From NCBI GenBank assembly GCA_045597645.1, contig JAZLKM010000057.1:1-46520 (forward strand): DNA of 46,520 nt. Direction: 5' to 3'. The notes under the pieces were generated by a model. That model ran no database searches and was not told the DNA's origin. It saw only the letters and a list, made by a program, of their open reading frames with translations. Shown here in pieces: positions 7,368 through 15,616 of the stretch; within the stretch, counting starts at the first letter, position 1; every line of letters begins with the position of its first letter. The position numbers were made by a program, and so were the translations under genes. The DNA comes from JAKSSE01 sp045597645 (GTDB taxonomy: Bacteria > Bacillota > Clostridia > Lachnospirales > Lachnospiraceae).

Positions 7368-9858
7368 AATCGTAAAAATCACTAACGAAAATGGACTTAT
7401 AGTAGACAAAGAGGCATTCCAGAAGGAAGTAAAAGAGCAGGTGAAGAATCTTTACCGCAAGACCTTTGATGAGGCAAGCGAGCAGGAGATTTTCCAGGCT
7501 GTATCTAATATTGTAAAGGATGCAATCATCGATAACTGGCTGGCTACACAGAAGGCTATGGATGAGCAGGATCCTAAGATTGTTTACTACATGTCCATGG
7601 AGTTTTTGATGGGACGTGCACTTGGCAATAACATGCTTAATCTATGTGGATATAAGCAGATTGCTGAAGCACTTCAGGATATGGGTATGGATATTAATGC
7701 TATAGAGGATCAGGAGCCAGATCCAGCACTTGGAAATGGTGGTCTTGGACGTCTTGCAGCGTGCTTTTTGGATTCACTGTCAACTCTTGGCTATTCTGCA
7801 TATGGATGCGGTATTCGCTATCGCTATGGTATGTTTAAGCAGAAGATTGATGATGGATATCAGATGGAGGTGCCGGACAACTGGCTTAAAAATGGCTACC
7901 CATTTGAGCTTAGAAGACCTGAGTATCAGTATGAGGTAAAATTCGGAGGCTATATCAGAACAGAGATGGCTGAGAATGGACGTACAAGGTTCATTCAGGA
8001 GGGATATAACTCAGTACTTGCCATTCCTTACGATATGCCAATCATGGGATATAACAATAACGTAGTAAATACCCTTATTATATGGGACGCACAGGCAAAG
8101 GAAGGATTCCAGCTTGATTCATTTGACAAGGGAGACTATAAGAAGGCTGTAGAGGATGAGAACTTGGCAAGAAACCTTGTTGAAGTACTCTATCCGAACG
8201 ATAATCATATTTCCGGAAAAGAGCTGAGACTTAAGCAGCAGTACTTCTTTGTGTCTGCAAGTCTTCAGCGTGCAATCGAGAGATTCAAAAAGCACCATGA
8301 TGATATTCATGATCTCCCGAAGAAGGTTGTATTCCAGATGAACGACACCCATCCGACTCTTGCAGTTGCAGAGCTTATGAGACTTCTTCTTGATGAGGAA
8401 GGCCTTGAGTGGGATGATGCATGGAATATTGTAACTCACAGTGTGGCATACACTAACCACACTATTATGGCTGAGGCACTTGAGAAGTGGCCTATTGAGA
8501 TTTTCTCAAGACTTCTTCCTCGTATCTATCAGATTGTAGAAGAAATCAATAGACGTTTCTGCATCGAGGTAGAGCAGAAGTACCCAGGCGACTATGGTAA
8601 GGTAGCTCGCATGGCTATAGTATATGATGGCCAGGTTAAGATGGCACATTTGGCTATTGTTGCCGGCTATTCAGTAAACGGTGTTGCAAGACTTCACACT
8701 GAGATTCTTAAAAACAAGGTACTGGCTGATTTCTATCAGATGTATCCGGAGAAGTTCAACAATAAGACAAATGGTATCACTCAGAGACGATTCCTTCTCC
8801 ACGGCAATCAGCTGCTTGCAGATTGGGTTACCAATAAGATAGGTGACGAGTGGATTACTGACTTGTCTCAGCTTAATAAGCTCGCAATCTATGCTGACGA
8901 TAAGAAGGCACAGCAGGAGTTCATGCATATCAAGTATCAGAACAAGCTGCGTTTAGCTCAGTATATCAAGGAGCACAACGGAATCGATGTTAACCCAAGG
9001 TCGATATTTGATGTACAGGTTAAGAGACTTCATGAGTATAAAAGACAGCTTCTTAATATTCTTCATATCATGTATCTCTATAATGAGATTAAGGAACATC
9101 CGGATATGGAATTCGTACCACGTACATTCATATTTGGAGCAAAGGCGGCAGCAGGATATGCTACTGCAAAGGCAACAATTAAGCTTATCAATAATGTAGC
9201 TGAAGTCATCAATAACGACAGCACAATTGAGGGCAAGATAAAGGTTGTATTTATCGAGGATTACAGAGTATCTAATGCTGAGTGGATTTTCGCTGCAGCT
9301 GATGTATCAGAGCAGATTTCTACCGCATCTAAGGAAGCATCGGGTACTGGAAACATGAAGTTTATGCTTAACGGCGCAGTAACCATCGGTACTATGGATG
9401 GTGCAAATGTGGAAATCGTTGAGGAAGTCGGAAATGAGAATGCGTTCATCTTTGGTATGAGCTCAGATGAGGTAATCGCGCACGAGCAGAATCGTGACTA
9501 CAATCCGATGGAGATTTTCAACAGAGATCAGGATATCAGAAAAGTACTTACTCAGCTTATCAATGGATTCTATAGTGATAATGATCCTGAGCTGTTCAGA
9601 AACCTCTACAACTCGCTTCTCAACACTCAGAGTAGCCAGTATGCAGACACTTACTTTGTACTTGCTGATTTCCGCTCATATGCAGAGACTCAGCAGCGTG
9701 TAATGAAGGCATATCAGGATGAGGAAGGCTGGGCTAGAAGCGCTATCCTTAACACAGCAAAGAGTGGTAAGTTCTCATCTGATCGTACAATTCAGGAGTA
9801 CGTAGACGATATCTGGCACTTGGATAGGATAAGCGTTACTCTTCCAGAAGAGGACTAA
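7354..9858 (+). CDS. glgP: Glycogen/alpha-glucan phosphorylase
   Basis: This GT35 enzyme releases glucose 1-phosphate from alpha-1,4-glucans using phosphate and PLP. The 834-residue length is typical. Visible family blocks include YYMSMEFLMGRALGNNM, EPDPALGNGGLGRLAACFLDS, FQMNDTHPTLAVAELMR, VKRLHEYKRQLLN and the PLP site EASGTGNMKFMLNGA with the cofactor lysine at K669. The DGANVEI block follows. The ATG at 7354 lies inside the ileS 3' end in another frame, with AGAGG upstream, which indicates translational coupling. It supplies substrate for glycolysis together with the GH13 enzyme and PfkA of the same run. The stop overlaps the next ATG (TAATG at 9856-9860). Confidence 0.96.
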   Translation: MSKSKIVKITNENGLIVDKEAFQKEVKEQVKNLYRKTFDEASEQEIFQAVSNIVKDAIIDNWLATQKAMDEQDPKIVYYMSMEFLMGRALGNNMLNLCGYKQIAEALQDMGMDINAIEDQEPDPALGNGGLGRLAACFLDSLSTLGYSAYGCGIRYRYGMFKQKIDDGYQMEVPDNWLKNGYPFELRRPEYQYEVKFGGYIRTEMAENGRTRFIQEGYNSVLAIPYDMPIMGYNNNVVNTLIIWDAQAKEGFQLDSFDKGDYKKAVEDENLARNLVEVLYPNDNHISGKELRLKQQYFFVSASLQRAIERFKKHHDDIHDLPKKVVFQMNDTHPTLAVAELMRLLLDEEGLEWDDAWNIVTHSVAYTNHTIMAEALEKWPIEIFSRLLPRIYQIVEEINRRFCIEVEQKYPGDYGKVARMAIVYDGQVKMAHLAIVAGYSVNGVARLHTEILKNKVLADFYQMYPEKFNNKTNGITQRRFLLHGNQLLADWVTNKIGDEWITDLSQLNKLAIYADDKKAQQEFMHIKYQNKLRLAQYIKEHNGIDVNPRSIFDVQVKRLHEYKRQLLNILHIMYLYNEIKEHPDMEFVPRTFIFGAKAAAGYATAKATIKLINNVAEVINNDSTIEGKIKVVFIEDYRVSNAEWIFAAADVSEQISTASKEASGTGNMKFMLNGAVTIGTMDGANVEIVEEVGNENAFIFGMSSDEVIAHEQNRDYNPMEIFNRDQDIRKVLTQLINGFYSDNDPELFRNLYNSLLNTQSSQYADTYFVLADFRSYAETQQRVMKAYQDEEGWARSAILNTAKSGKFSSDRTIQEYVDDIWHLDRISVTLPEED

Positions 9859-10751
9859 TGAAAAGCAAAGTAGGAAATTTCTTTTTCGCATTTGTTCCTT
9901 TTGCACTGATTTTCACAATACTTGGAATGAGTCAGTTCCCGGGGACAGGATTGTATATGATTTTCAAGTTCCTCACCGAAGGCGGTGAGGGACTTGGTTC
10001 TTTTTTGCGTAATATTTTGTTTGTGGGGCTGGAAGGTGAAGCGTACCTAGACTACGCCTACTTTATACAGCTTCTGTACGCTGTTACTTCGATAATCGTA
10101 TTCTCGATTTGGAATAGGCAGTTCCATAAGGACAAAATAGATGGCAATCCATTTATTCACATTAAGCGTAAGATTAATTGGCAGATGCTGGTTGGTATTC
10201 TATTGCTTGTGGTTGGCGCATACTATGTCGTAGATATTATCATGGCAGTGGAGGGAACGATTTTCCCCAAAGCTTTTGAGGCCTACGTAGAGCTGACTGA
10301 TGATATGAGCTTAACAGATGGATTTGATTTGAAGGTTGTATTATATGCTATAGTATTTGGCCCTGTTTGCGAGGAGCTTTGCTTTAGAGGGGCTATATAT
10401 AGGCATTTTAGGAAAGCAGTACCCGTGTGGGCTGCAATCGTTCTTCAGGCAGTTTTGTTTGGCGTTTTTCACATGAATTTTATTCAAGGCACATATGCTT
10501 TTGCAATTGGTACTCTGATGGGGTACATCTATGAGCGCGGAGGCTCGATTATCAATAATATTCTGTTCCATGTATTGTTTAACGTTGTAGGAACGACAGC
10601 GCTTTTGAGCTCATTTCTAGGTGATACTGTAGCTTGGATGCTATTTGTAATATGTATTGGAGCAACATTCGTAGCAGGTGGCTTGATAATATATAAATTA
10701 GGGGTAAAAAAGAGAGATAATGTCATTTGTTCATCTTCATGTCCATACTGA
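9858..10751 (+). CDS. CPBP-family intramembrane glutamic protease
   Basis: This 297-residue multi-pass membrane protein has about eight hydrophobic segments. The CPBP (CAAX protease, Abi, Rce1-like) motifs are present: motif 1 CEELCFRG (EExxxR) at about residues 173-180, motif 2 FGVFHMNFIQG with the catalytic-site histidine, and motif 3 NNILFHVLFNVVG near the C-terminal end. The family includes prenyl-protein, bacteriocin-maturation and membrane-protein proteases; the substrate here is unknown. The start codon overlaps the glgP stop. The last 32 bases overlap the start of dnaE in a different frame, so the C-terminal residues (about KKRDNVICSSSCPY) share DNA with the DnaE N-terminus. A strong terminator-like hairpin lies within its codons 36-50. 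Confidence 0.85.
   Translation: MKSKVGNFFFAFVPFALIFTILGMSQFPGTGLYMIFKFLTEGGEGLGSFLRNILFVGLEGEAYLDYAYFIQLLYAVTSIIVFSIWNRQFHKDKIDGNPFIHIKRKINWQMLVGILLLVVGAYYVVDIIMAVEGTIFPKAFEAYVELTDDMSLTDGFDLKVVLYAIVFGPVCEELCFRGAIYRHFRKAVPVWAAIVLQAVLFGVFHMNFIQGTYAFAIGTLMGYIYERGGSIINNILFHVLFNVVGTTALLSSFLGDTVAWMLFVICIGATFVAGGLIIYKLGVKKRDNVICSSSCPY
9964..10006 (+). terminator. Terminator-like hairpin inside the CPBP gene
   Basis: A 13-bp stem pairs 9966-9978 (AAGTTCCTCACCG) with 9983-9995 (CGGTGAGGGACTT), with one G-U pair and an AAGG loop. C9965 pairs with G9996 and U9964 with G9997, extending the stem to 15 bp. It is followed at once by TTCTTTTTT (9998-10006). This is the classical form of a Rho-independent terminator, about 100 bases after the glgP stop, but inside coding sequence. 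Confidence 0.6.
10324..10354 (+). promoter_or_regulatory. Candidate internal promoter within CPBP gene
   Basis: TATAGT at 10349-10354 is preceded by TGC, making an extended -10 element. A TTGATT at 10324-10329 could serve as -35, although the 19-base spacing is long. If the upstream hairpin terminates transcription, a promoter such as this would be needed to express dnaE and pfkA. The evidence is pattern matching only. Confidence 0.25.
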
Positions 10752-13700
10752 ATACAGTCTTTTAGATGGATCTAACAAAATAAAGGAATACGTGTCCCGA
10801 GTTAAAGAGCTCGGTATGAATAGTGCGGCCATTACAGACCATGGGGTTATGTATGGCTGCATTGATTTTTATAAGGAATGTAAGAAAAATGATATTAAGC
10901 CCATATTGGGATGTGAGGTGTACGTGGCGCCAGGCTCTCGGTTCGATAGAGAGACCGTTAAGGGCGACGATAGATATTATCATTTGATTCTCTTGGCTGA
11001 AAATAATCAGGGATATCAGAACCTAATGAAGATAGTATCAACAGGTTTTGTAGATGGATATTATTATAAACCACGAGTTGATAAGGAAACGTTAAGGAAA
11101 TATAATGAAGGTTTAATTTGCTTGTCGGCGTGTCTCGCGGGAGAGGTGCAAAGATACTTACAGCGAGGTATGTATGAGGAGGCTAAAAAGATAGCCTTAG
11201 AGCATATCGAGATTTTTGGGAAAGACAACTATTTTTTGGAGCTGCAAGATCATGGCATTCCTATGCAGAAGACCGTGGATGAACAGCTATATAGAATGTC
11301 GGGTGAGCTGGGCGTAAAGCTTGTGGCTACAAACGATGTTCACTATACCTATGCGGATGATGCAGAGCCACATGACTTGCTTTTGTGTCTGCAGACCGGT
11401 AAAACAGTGAACGATACTGACCGAATGAGGTATGAAGGCGGCCAGTACTACGTTAAGTCTGAGGAGGAAATGGCAGCGCTGTTTCCATACGCACCAGAAG
11501 CGATCTCCAACACGCAGGATATAGCAGACAGATGTAATGTTGAAATTGAGTTCGGCGTGACCAAGCTGCCACAGTTCGAGGTGCCAGAGGGATACAACGC
11601 TTGGACATACCTGAACAAGCTGTGTTATGAGGGACTGAGAGAGAGATATCCGGTGCCTGTACATGTCAGAGATAACACACCTGCCGAAGACTACACAGAA
11701 CTTGAAGAAAAATTAAACTTCGAGTTAACAACTATTAAAAACATGGGTTATGTGGAGTATTTCCTGATTGTGTGGGACTTCATTCATTTTGCCCGGGAAA
11801 ATGGAATTATGGTTGGACCTGGCCGAGGCTCGGCAGCAGGTGCCTTGGTATCATACTGCACAGGAATAACCAATATTGATCCGATTAAGTATCAGCTGCT
11901 TTTCGAGAGATTTTTAAATCCCGAGAGAGTATCGATGCCCGATATCGATATTGACTTCGCCTATGAGAGAAGAGGCGAGGTAATTGATTATGTAATTAAG
12001 AAGTATGGCGCAGACTGCGTTACGCAGATTGTAACCTTTGGTACGCTGCAGGCGAGAGGCGTAATTCGAGATGTGGGTCGCGTCCTCGATCTGCCGTTAA
12101 ATTATGTAGATACAATTGCAAAGCTTATTCCGAATGATTTGGGTATCACTCTGGATAAGGCTCTTGAAATGAATCCGGAGCTTCGCGCCATGTATGACAC
12201 TGACGAGAAGGTTACCTATCTATTGGATATGGCCAGAAGGCTTGAAGGGCTGCCACGCCACAGCTCAATGCATGCCGCCGGTGTAGTTATCTCAAGGACC
12301 TCGATGGATGAATACGTACCTCTATCTAGAGGTGGTGACGGAACAATTACCACCCAGTATCCTGCAGTCACAATAGAGGAGCTGGGCCTCTTGAAAATGG
12401 ACTTTTTGGGGCTTAGAACCCTTACTGTCATACAAGATGCTGTCGAAATGGCTATGAAAAATCATAATGTTCAGATTGACATCGACAATCTGGACTATAG
12501 TGATCAAAATGTACTCGAACTCATCGGAAGCGGACATACAGAAGGTATATTCCAGCTCGAAAGTGCCGGAATGAAGAATTTCATGAAGGAGTTAAAGCCG
12601 AGGTCGTTAGAGGACGTCATTGCAGGAATCTCTCTGTATCGCCCGGGACCAATGGAATTTATTCCGTCATATATTAAGGGCAAAAACAACCCGTCGGCAG
12701 TAACATATGATTGCCCGCAGCTTGTGCCTATACTCGAGCCAACTTATGGATGTATCGTATACCAAGAGCAGGTTATGCAGATAGTGCGAGATTTGGGCGG
12801 ATTCTCACTCGGACGAAGTGATTTAGTGCGAAGAGCAATGTCAAAAAAGAAGGATTACGTTATGAAGGAGGAGAGAAAGAACTTCGTGTACGGTAATCCT
12901 GATGAAAACATTGTGGGCTGCGTTGGTAATGGCATTTCAGAGCAGGTGGGAAATAAGATATATGACGAGATGCTCGACTTTGCTAAATATGCATTTAATA
13001 AATCGCATGCAGCTAGCTACGCAGTGGTAGCATTCCAGACGGCGTTTCTGAAGAAGTATTATCCGGCGGAATTCATGGCAGCGCTGATGACATCAGTACT
13101 TGATAAGACAGAAAAGGTCAGTGAATATATAGGACACTGTAAAGTGCTGGGCATCAACTTGTTGCCACCCAATATTAACAAGGCTGTGGGTGAGTTCAGC
13201 GTAGAGCTGGATGAAAATGGGCACGGTGATATTAGATTCGGGCTTAATGCCATCAAGAATGTAGGTAAGAACGTAGTAGATGGCATAATACGTGAGCGCA
13301 CTCAAAATGGCGACTTCTTTAACCTTGAGGACTTTATCACTCGCATGAGTGGCGGCGATATTAATAAGAGGGCTGTTGAAAATTTCATTAAGGCAGGATG
13401 CTTTGACAGCTTTGGAGCCAACCGAAAGCAGATGCTGTGCGTTTACGAGCAATTGATGGACTCACAGAACAAGTCTCGAAAAAACAATGTGGAGGGTCAG
13501 CTGAACTTCTTCGACATGCTTGGGGCTGAGGATCGCAAATCTTTTGAGATAACGATGCCAAATGTCGAGGAATACGACAAGGAAATTAAATTAGGATTTG
13601 AAAAAGAAGTTCTGGGCATTTACATGTCGGGACATCCACTGGAAGATTATGCTGGCATGATGGACAAGAACATCACGGCCAGGTCCATAGACTTTATGAT

Positions 13701-14250
13701 TCAGGAGGGCGAGACCGAAATCGCACTGCAGGATAAGTCAAGGGTAATTGTCGGTGGCATGATTACGGGTATAAATATTAAGTATACCAAGAACAATAAG
13801 GTTATGTGCTTTCTGAATGTCGAGGATACTGTTGGAGAGATTGAGGTCATCGTATTTCCGAGAGAGTATGAGCGACTGAAGTCTAAAATTGAGCAAGACA
13901 GGAAGGTGTTTATTGTAGGTACAGTCGATGCTCAGGAAGAAAAAAACGGTAAGATAATATCTTCTGATATAATTCCTTTTGACGAGATGCCTAGAGAAGT
14001 ATGGCTTCAATTTGAGGATAAAGAAAGCTATATGGCGAAAATGCAGACCTTAGATGTTGTATTTTCTGAGATACGTGGCGAGAGCCCCGTTGTAATCTAC
14101 ATAGCCAAGGATAAAGCTATGAAACGGCTATTACGCTTGCAGTGGGTGGATTCCAGATCGGAAAATATAGAGCGATTACGAGCTATTTTAGGAGCAGATA
14201 ACGTTCGTATTAAGGAAAAAAATATTGATATAAGTAGCTATCGGGGGTAG
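10720..14250 (+). CDS. dnaE: DNA polymerase III alpha subunit (DnaE1 type)
   Basis: This C-family replicative DNA polymerase has 1176 residues. The N-terminal PHP domain keeps its metal-binding motifs (HLHVHTEYSLLDG, AITDHG, GCEVYV, SACLAGE, ATNDVHY), so a PHP-associated activity is plausible. Palm aspartates are D408 and D410 in SMPDIDIDF, and D561 in LLKMDFLG. HSSMHAAGVVIS and ISLYRPGPMEFIPSYI are further polymerase blocks. A tandem HhH region and an OB-fold (from about residue 1000, VIVGGMITGINIKYTKNNK) follow. No exonuclease domain is inserted, which separates it from PolC. The ATG at 10720 overlaps the CPBP gene by 32 bases. pfkA lies 43 bases downstream; dnaE and pfkA are also close neighbours in other Firmicutes. 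Confidence 0.95.
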   Translation: MSFVHLHVHTEYSLLDGSNKIKEYVSRVKELGMNSAAITDHGVMYGCIDFYKECKKNDIKPILGCEVYVAPGSRFDRETVKGDDRYYHLILLAENNQGYQNLMKIVSTGFVDGYYYKPRVDKETLRKYNEGLICLSACLAGEVQRYLQRGMYEEAKKIALEHIEIFGKDNYFLELQDHGIPMQKTVDEQLYRMSGELGVKLVATNDVHYTYADDAEPHDLLLCLQTGKTVNDTDRMRYEGGQYYVKSEEEMAALFPYAPEAISNTQDIADRCNVEIEFGVTKLPQFEVPEGYNAWTYLNKLCYEGLRERYPVPVHVRDNTPAEDYTELEEKLNFELTTIKNMGYVEYFLIVWDFIHFARENGIMVGPGRGSAAGALVSYCTGITNIDPIKYQLLFERFLNPERVSMPDIDIDFAYERRGEVIDYVIKKYGADCVTQIVTFGTLQARGVIRDVGRVLDLPLNYVDTIAKLIPNDLGITLDKALEMNPELRAMYDTDEKVTYLLDMARRLEGLPRHSSMHAAGVVISRTSMDEYVPLSRGGDGTITTQYPAVTIEELGLLKMDFLGLRTLTVIQDAVEMAMKNHNVQIDIDNLDYSDQNVLELIGSGHTEGIFQLESAGMKNFMKELKPRSLEDVIAGISLYRPGPMEFIPSYIKGKNNPSAVTYDCPQLVPILEPTYGCIVYQEQVMQIVRDLGGFSLGRSDLVRRAMSKKKDYVMKEERKNFVYGNPDENIVGCVGNGISEQVGNKIYDEMLDFAKYAFNKSHAASYAVVAFQTAFLKKYYPAEFMAALMTSVLDKTEKVSEYIGHCKVLGINLLPPNINKAVGEFSVELDENGHGDIRFGLNAIKNVGKNVVDGIIRERTQNGDFFNLEDFITRMSGGDINKRAVENFIKAGCFDSFGANRKQMLCVYEQLMDSQNKSRKNNVEGQLNFFDMLGAEDRKSFEITMPNVEEYDKEIKLGFEKEVLGIYMSGHPLEDYAGMMDKNITARSIDFMIQEGETEIALQDKSRVIVGGMITGINIKYTKNNKVMCFLNVEDTVGEIEVIVFPREYERLKSKIEQDRKVFIVGTVDAQEEKNGKIISSDIIPFDEMPREVWLQFEDKESYMAKMQTLDVVFSEIRGESPVVIYIAKDKAMKRLLRLQWVDSRSENIERLRAILGADNVRIKEKNIDISSYRG

Positions 14251-14293
14251 AATTAACACAAATTGTTTTCCTGCAGAAGCTGAAGGAGAGAAG

Positions 14294-15262
14294 ATGAGTA
14301 AAGAGATAAAAACAATTGGAGTACTGACTAGTGGAGGGGATGCCCCTGGTATGAATGCTGCCATTCGTGCAGTAGTTAGAGAGGGCATCTATAACGGCAA
14401 GCGTATGGTAGGTATCAGAAGAGGATACACAGGACTACTCAATGAAGAAATTCAGGAGATGGGAGTGACCAGCGTCTCAGATATTATTCAGAAGGGTGGT
14501 ACTATTCTTCAGACTTCACGATGCCTTGAGTTTGTTACGCCAGAGGGCCAGCAGAAAGGTGCGGATGTATGTAGAAAGCATGGCATCGATGGCATTATTG
14601 TAATTGGTGGAGACGGTTCCTTCAAAGGAGCGCAGGCATTGGCTGCTCATGGAATAGCAACAATTGGTATCCCGGGAACTATCGATTTGGATATTGCCTG
14701 CACTGAGTACACCATAGGATTCGATACCGCTGTAAATACTGCAATGGAGGCGATTGATAAGGTCCGCGATACATCTACCTCGCATGAGCGAGTATCTATC
14801 GTTGAGGTAATGGGACGTGGAGCAGGATACTTGGCACTGTGGTGCGGTATTGCCAACGGAGCAGAGGACGTTCTGCTTCCAGAAATGTATGGCTACGATG
14901 AGCAGACACTTGTTAATAATATTATTGATAATAGAAGAAAAGGTAAGACACATCACATTATCGTAAATGCAGAGGGTATCGGTCACTCAGCTTCTATGGC
15001 AAAGCGTATTGAAGCAGCTACTGGTATTGAGACAAGAGCTACCATTTTGGGACACATGCAGCGCGGTGGATGTCCAACCTGTAAGGATCGTGTATATGCT
15101 TCAACTATGGGAGCTATGGCTGCAGACCTGCTCTGTGAAGGAAAGAGCAACAGAGTTGTTGGCTATCAGCATGGTGAGTTCCTCGACTTTGATATTGACG
15201 AGGCACTTGCGATGCATAAGGGACTTGATCCGTATCAGGTAGCCATCTGTCAGCGACTGTAA
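14294..15262 (+). CDS. pfkA: 6-phosphofructokinase
   Basis: It commits fructose 6-phosphate to glycolysis. The 322 residues show the ATP-binding GVLTSGGDAPGMNAAIR, GGDGSFKGAQ, the active-site PGTIDLDIACTEYTIGFDTA and GRGAGYLAL. Glycines in GGDGS and in PGTID sit where ATP-dependent enzymes have them; PPi-dependent enzymes usually carry D and K there, so ATP is the likely donor. The normally near-invariant TIDND reads TIDLD here (D131, L132, D133), with both aspartates kept. AAGGAGAG (14283-14290) gives a strong ribosome site for ATG 14294. It follows dnaE and is closed by an intrinsic terminator. Confidence 0.94.
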   Translation: MSKEIKTIGVLTSGGDAPGMNAAIRAVVREGIYNGKRMVGIRRGYTGLLNEEIQEMGVTSVSDIIQKGGTILQTSRCLEFVTPEGQQKGADVCRKHGIDGIIVIGGDGSFKGAQALAAHGIATIGIPGTIDLDIACTEYTIGFDTAVNTAMEAIDKVRDTSTSHERVSIVEVMGRGAGYLALWCGIANGAEDVLLPEMYGYDEQTLVNNIIDNRRKGKTHHIIVNAEGIGHSASMAKRIEAATGIETRATILGHMQRGGCPTCKDRVYASTMGAMAADLLCEGKSNRVVGYQHGEFLDFDIDEALAMHKGLDPYQVAICQRL

Positions 15263-15268
15263 GGATTT

Positions 15269-15280
15269 TTCTTCGAAGAA
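15269..15280. other. 12-bp perfect palindrome
   Basis: TTCTTCGAAGAA at 15269-15280 reads the same on both strands and lies between the pfkA stop and its terminator hairpin. It may be chance or a weak operator; no regulator can be named. Confidence 0.2.
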
Positions 15281-15291
15281 CTATAAATGCG

Positions 15292-15318
15292 AAGGACTCC
15301 GACTGGAGTCCTTTTGTT
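15292..15318 (+). terminator. Intrinsic terminator after pfkA
   Basis: A perfect 9-bp stem pairs AAGGACTCC (15292-15300) with GGAGTCCTT (15305-15313) across a GACT loop, followed by TTGTT. With the T pair in the stem base the RNA carries UUUUGUU after the GC-rich part. It closes the run that ends with pfkA. Confidence 0.8.
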
Positions 15319-15335
15319 AAGTGAGGGTTTAATTA

Positions 15336-15599
15336 GTGCGAATATGGTTTCGGGCGATAAAGGATAATCGTCCCTTGCACAATCATATATGGGAAGACTG
15401 GGGCGATGATACTCGAACTCATAAGGTGTTCGATGCGATAGAGAAAATATGTCATGACTGGGATTTGTCAGTACCTATATGGTTAGACGCAAATGTTGCA
15501 GAATTTAAAAAGAGGGCTGCTACTCGATTTAACCAGGATAATTTTATGGATGAAATAAATTTTGATTACCTAGATATGAGGGTCCTTGAAGAGGACTAG
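15336..15599 (+). CDS. Small conserved hypothetical protein (87 aa)
   Basis: This soluble protein of 87 residues starts at GTG 15336, with GAGGG (15323-15327) upstream; no ATG is available near the N-terminus. It is rich in D, E and W (NHIWEDWGDDTRTHKVFDAIEKICHDWDL) and ends with FDYLDMRVLEED. I recall near-identical small proteins with the same MRIW, DxTRTHKVF and DNFxxEIxFDYL blocks across Lachnospiraceae, all without assigned function; that memory cannot be checked here. It has no signal peptide, membrane segment or Cys motif. It precedes metH by 17 bases and probably shares its transcript. Confidence 0.75.
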   Translation: MRIWFRAIKDNRPLHNHIWEDWGDDTRTHKVFDAIEKICHDWDLSVPIWLDANVAEFKKRAATRFNQDNFMDEINFDYLDMRVLEED

Positions 15600-15616
15600 A
15601 GTTTAGAAAGGCCATA

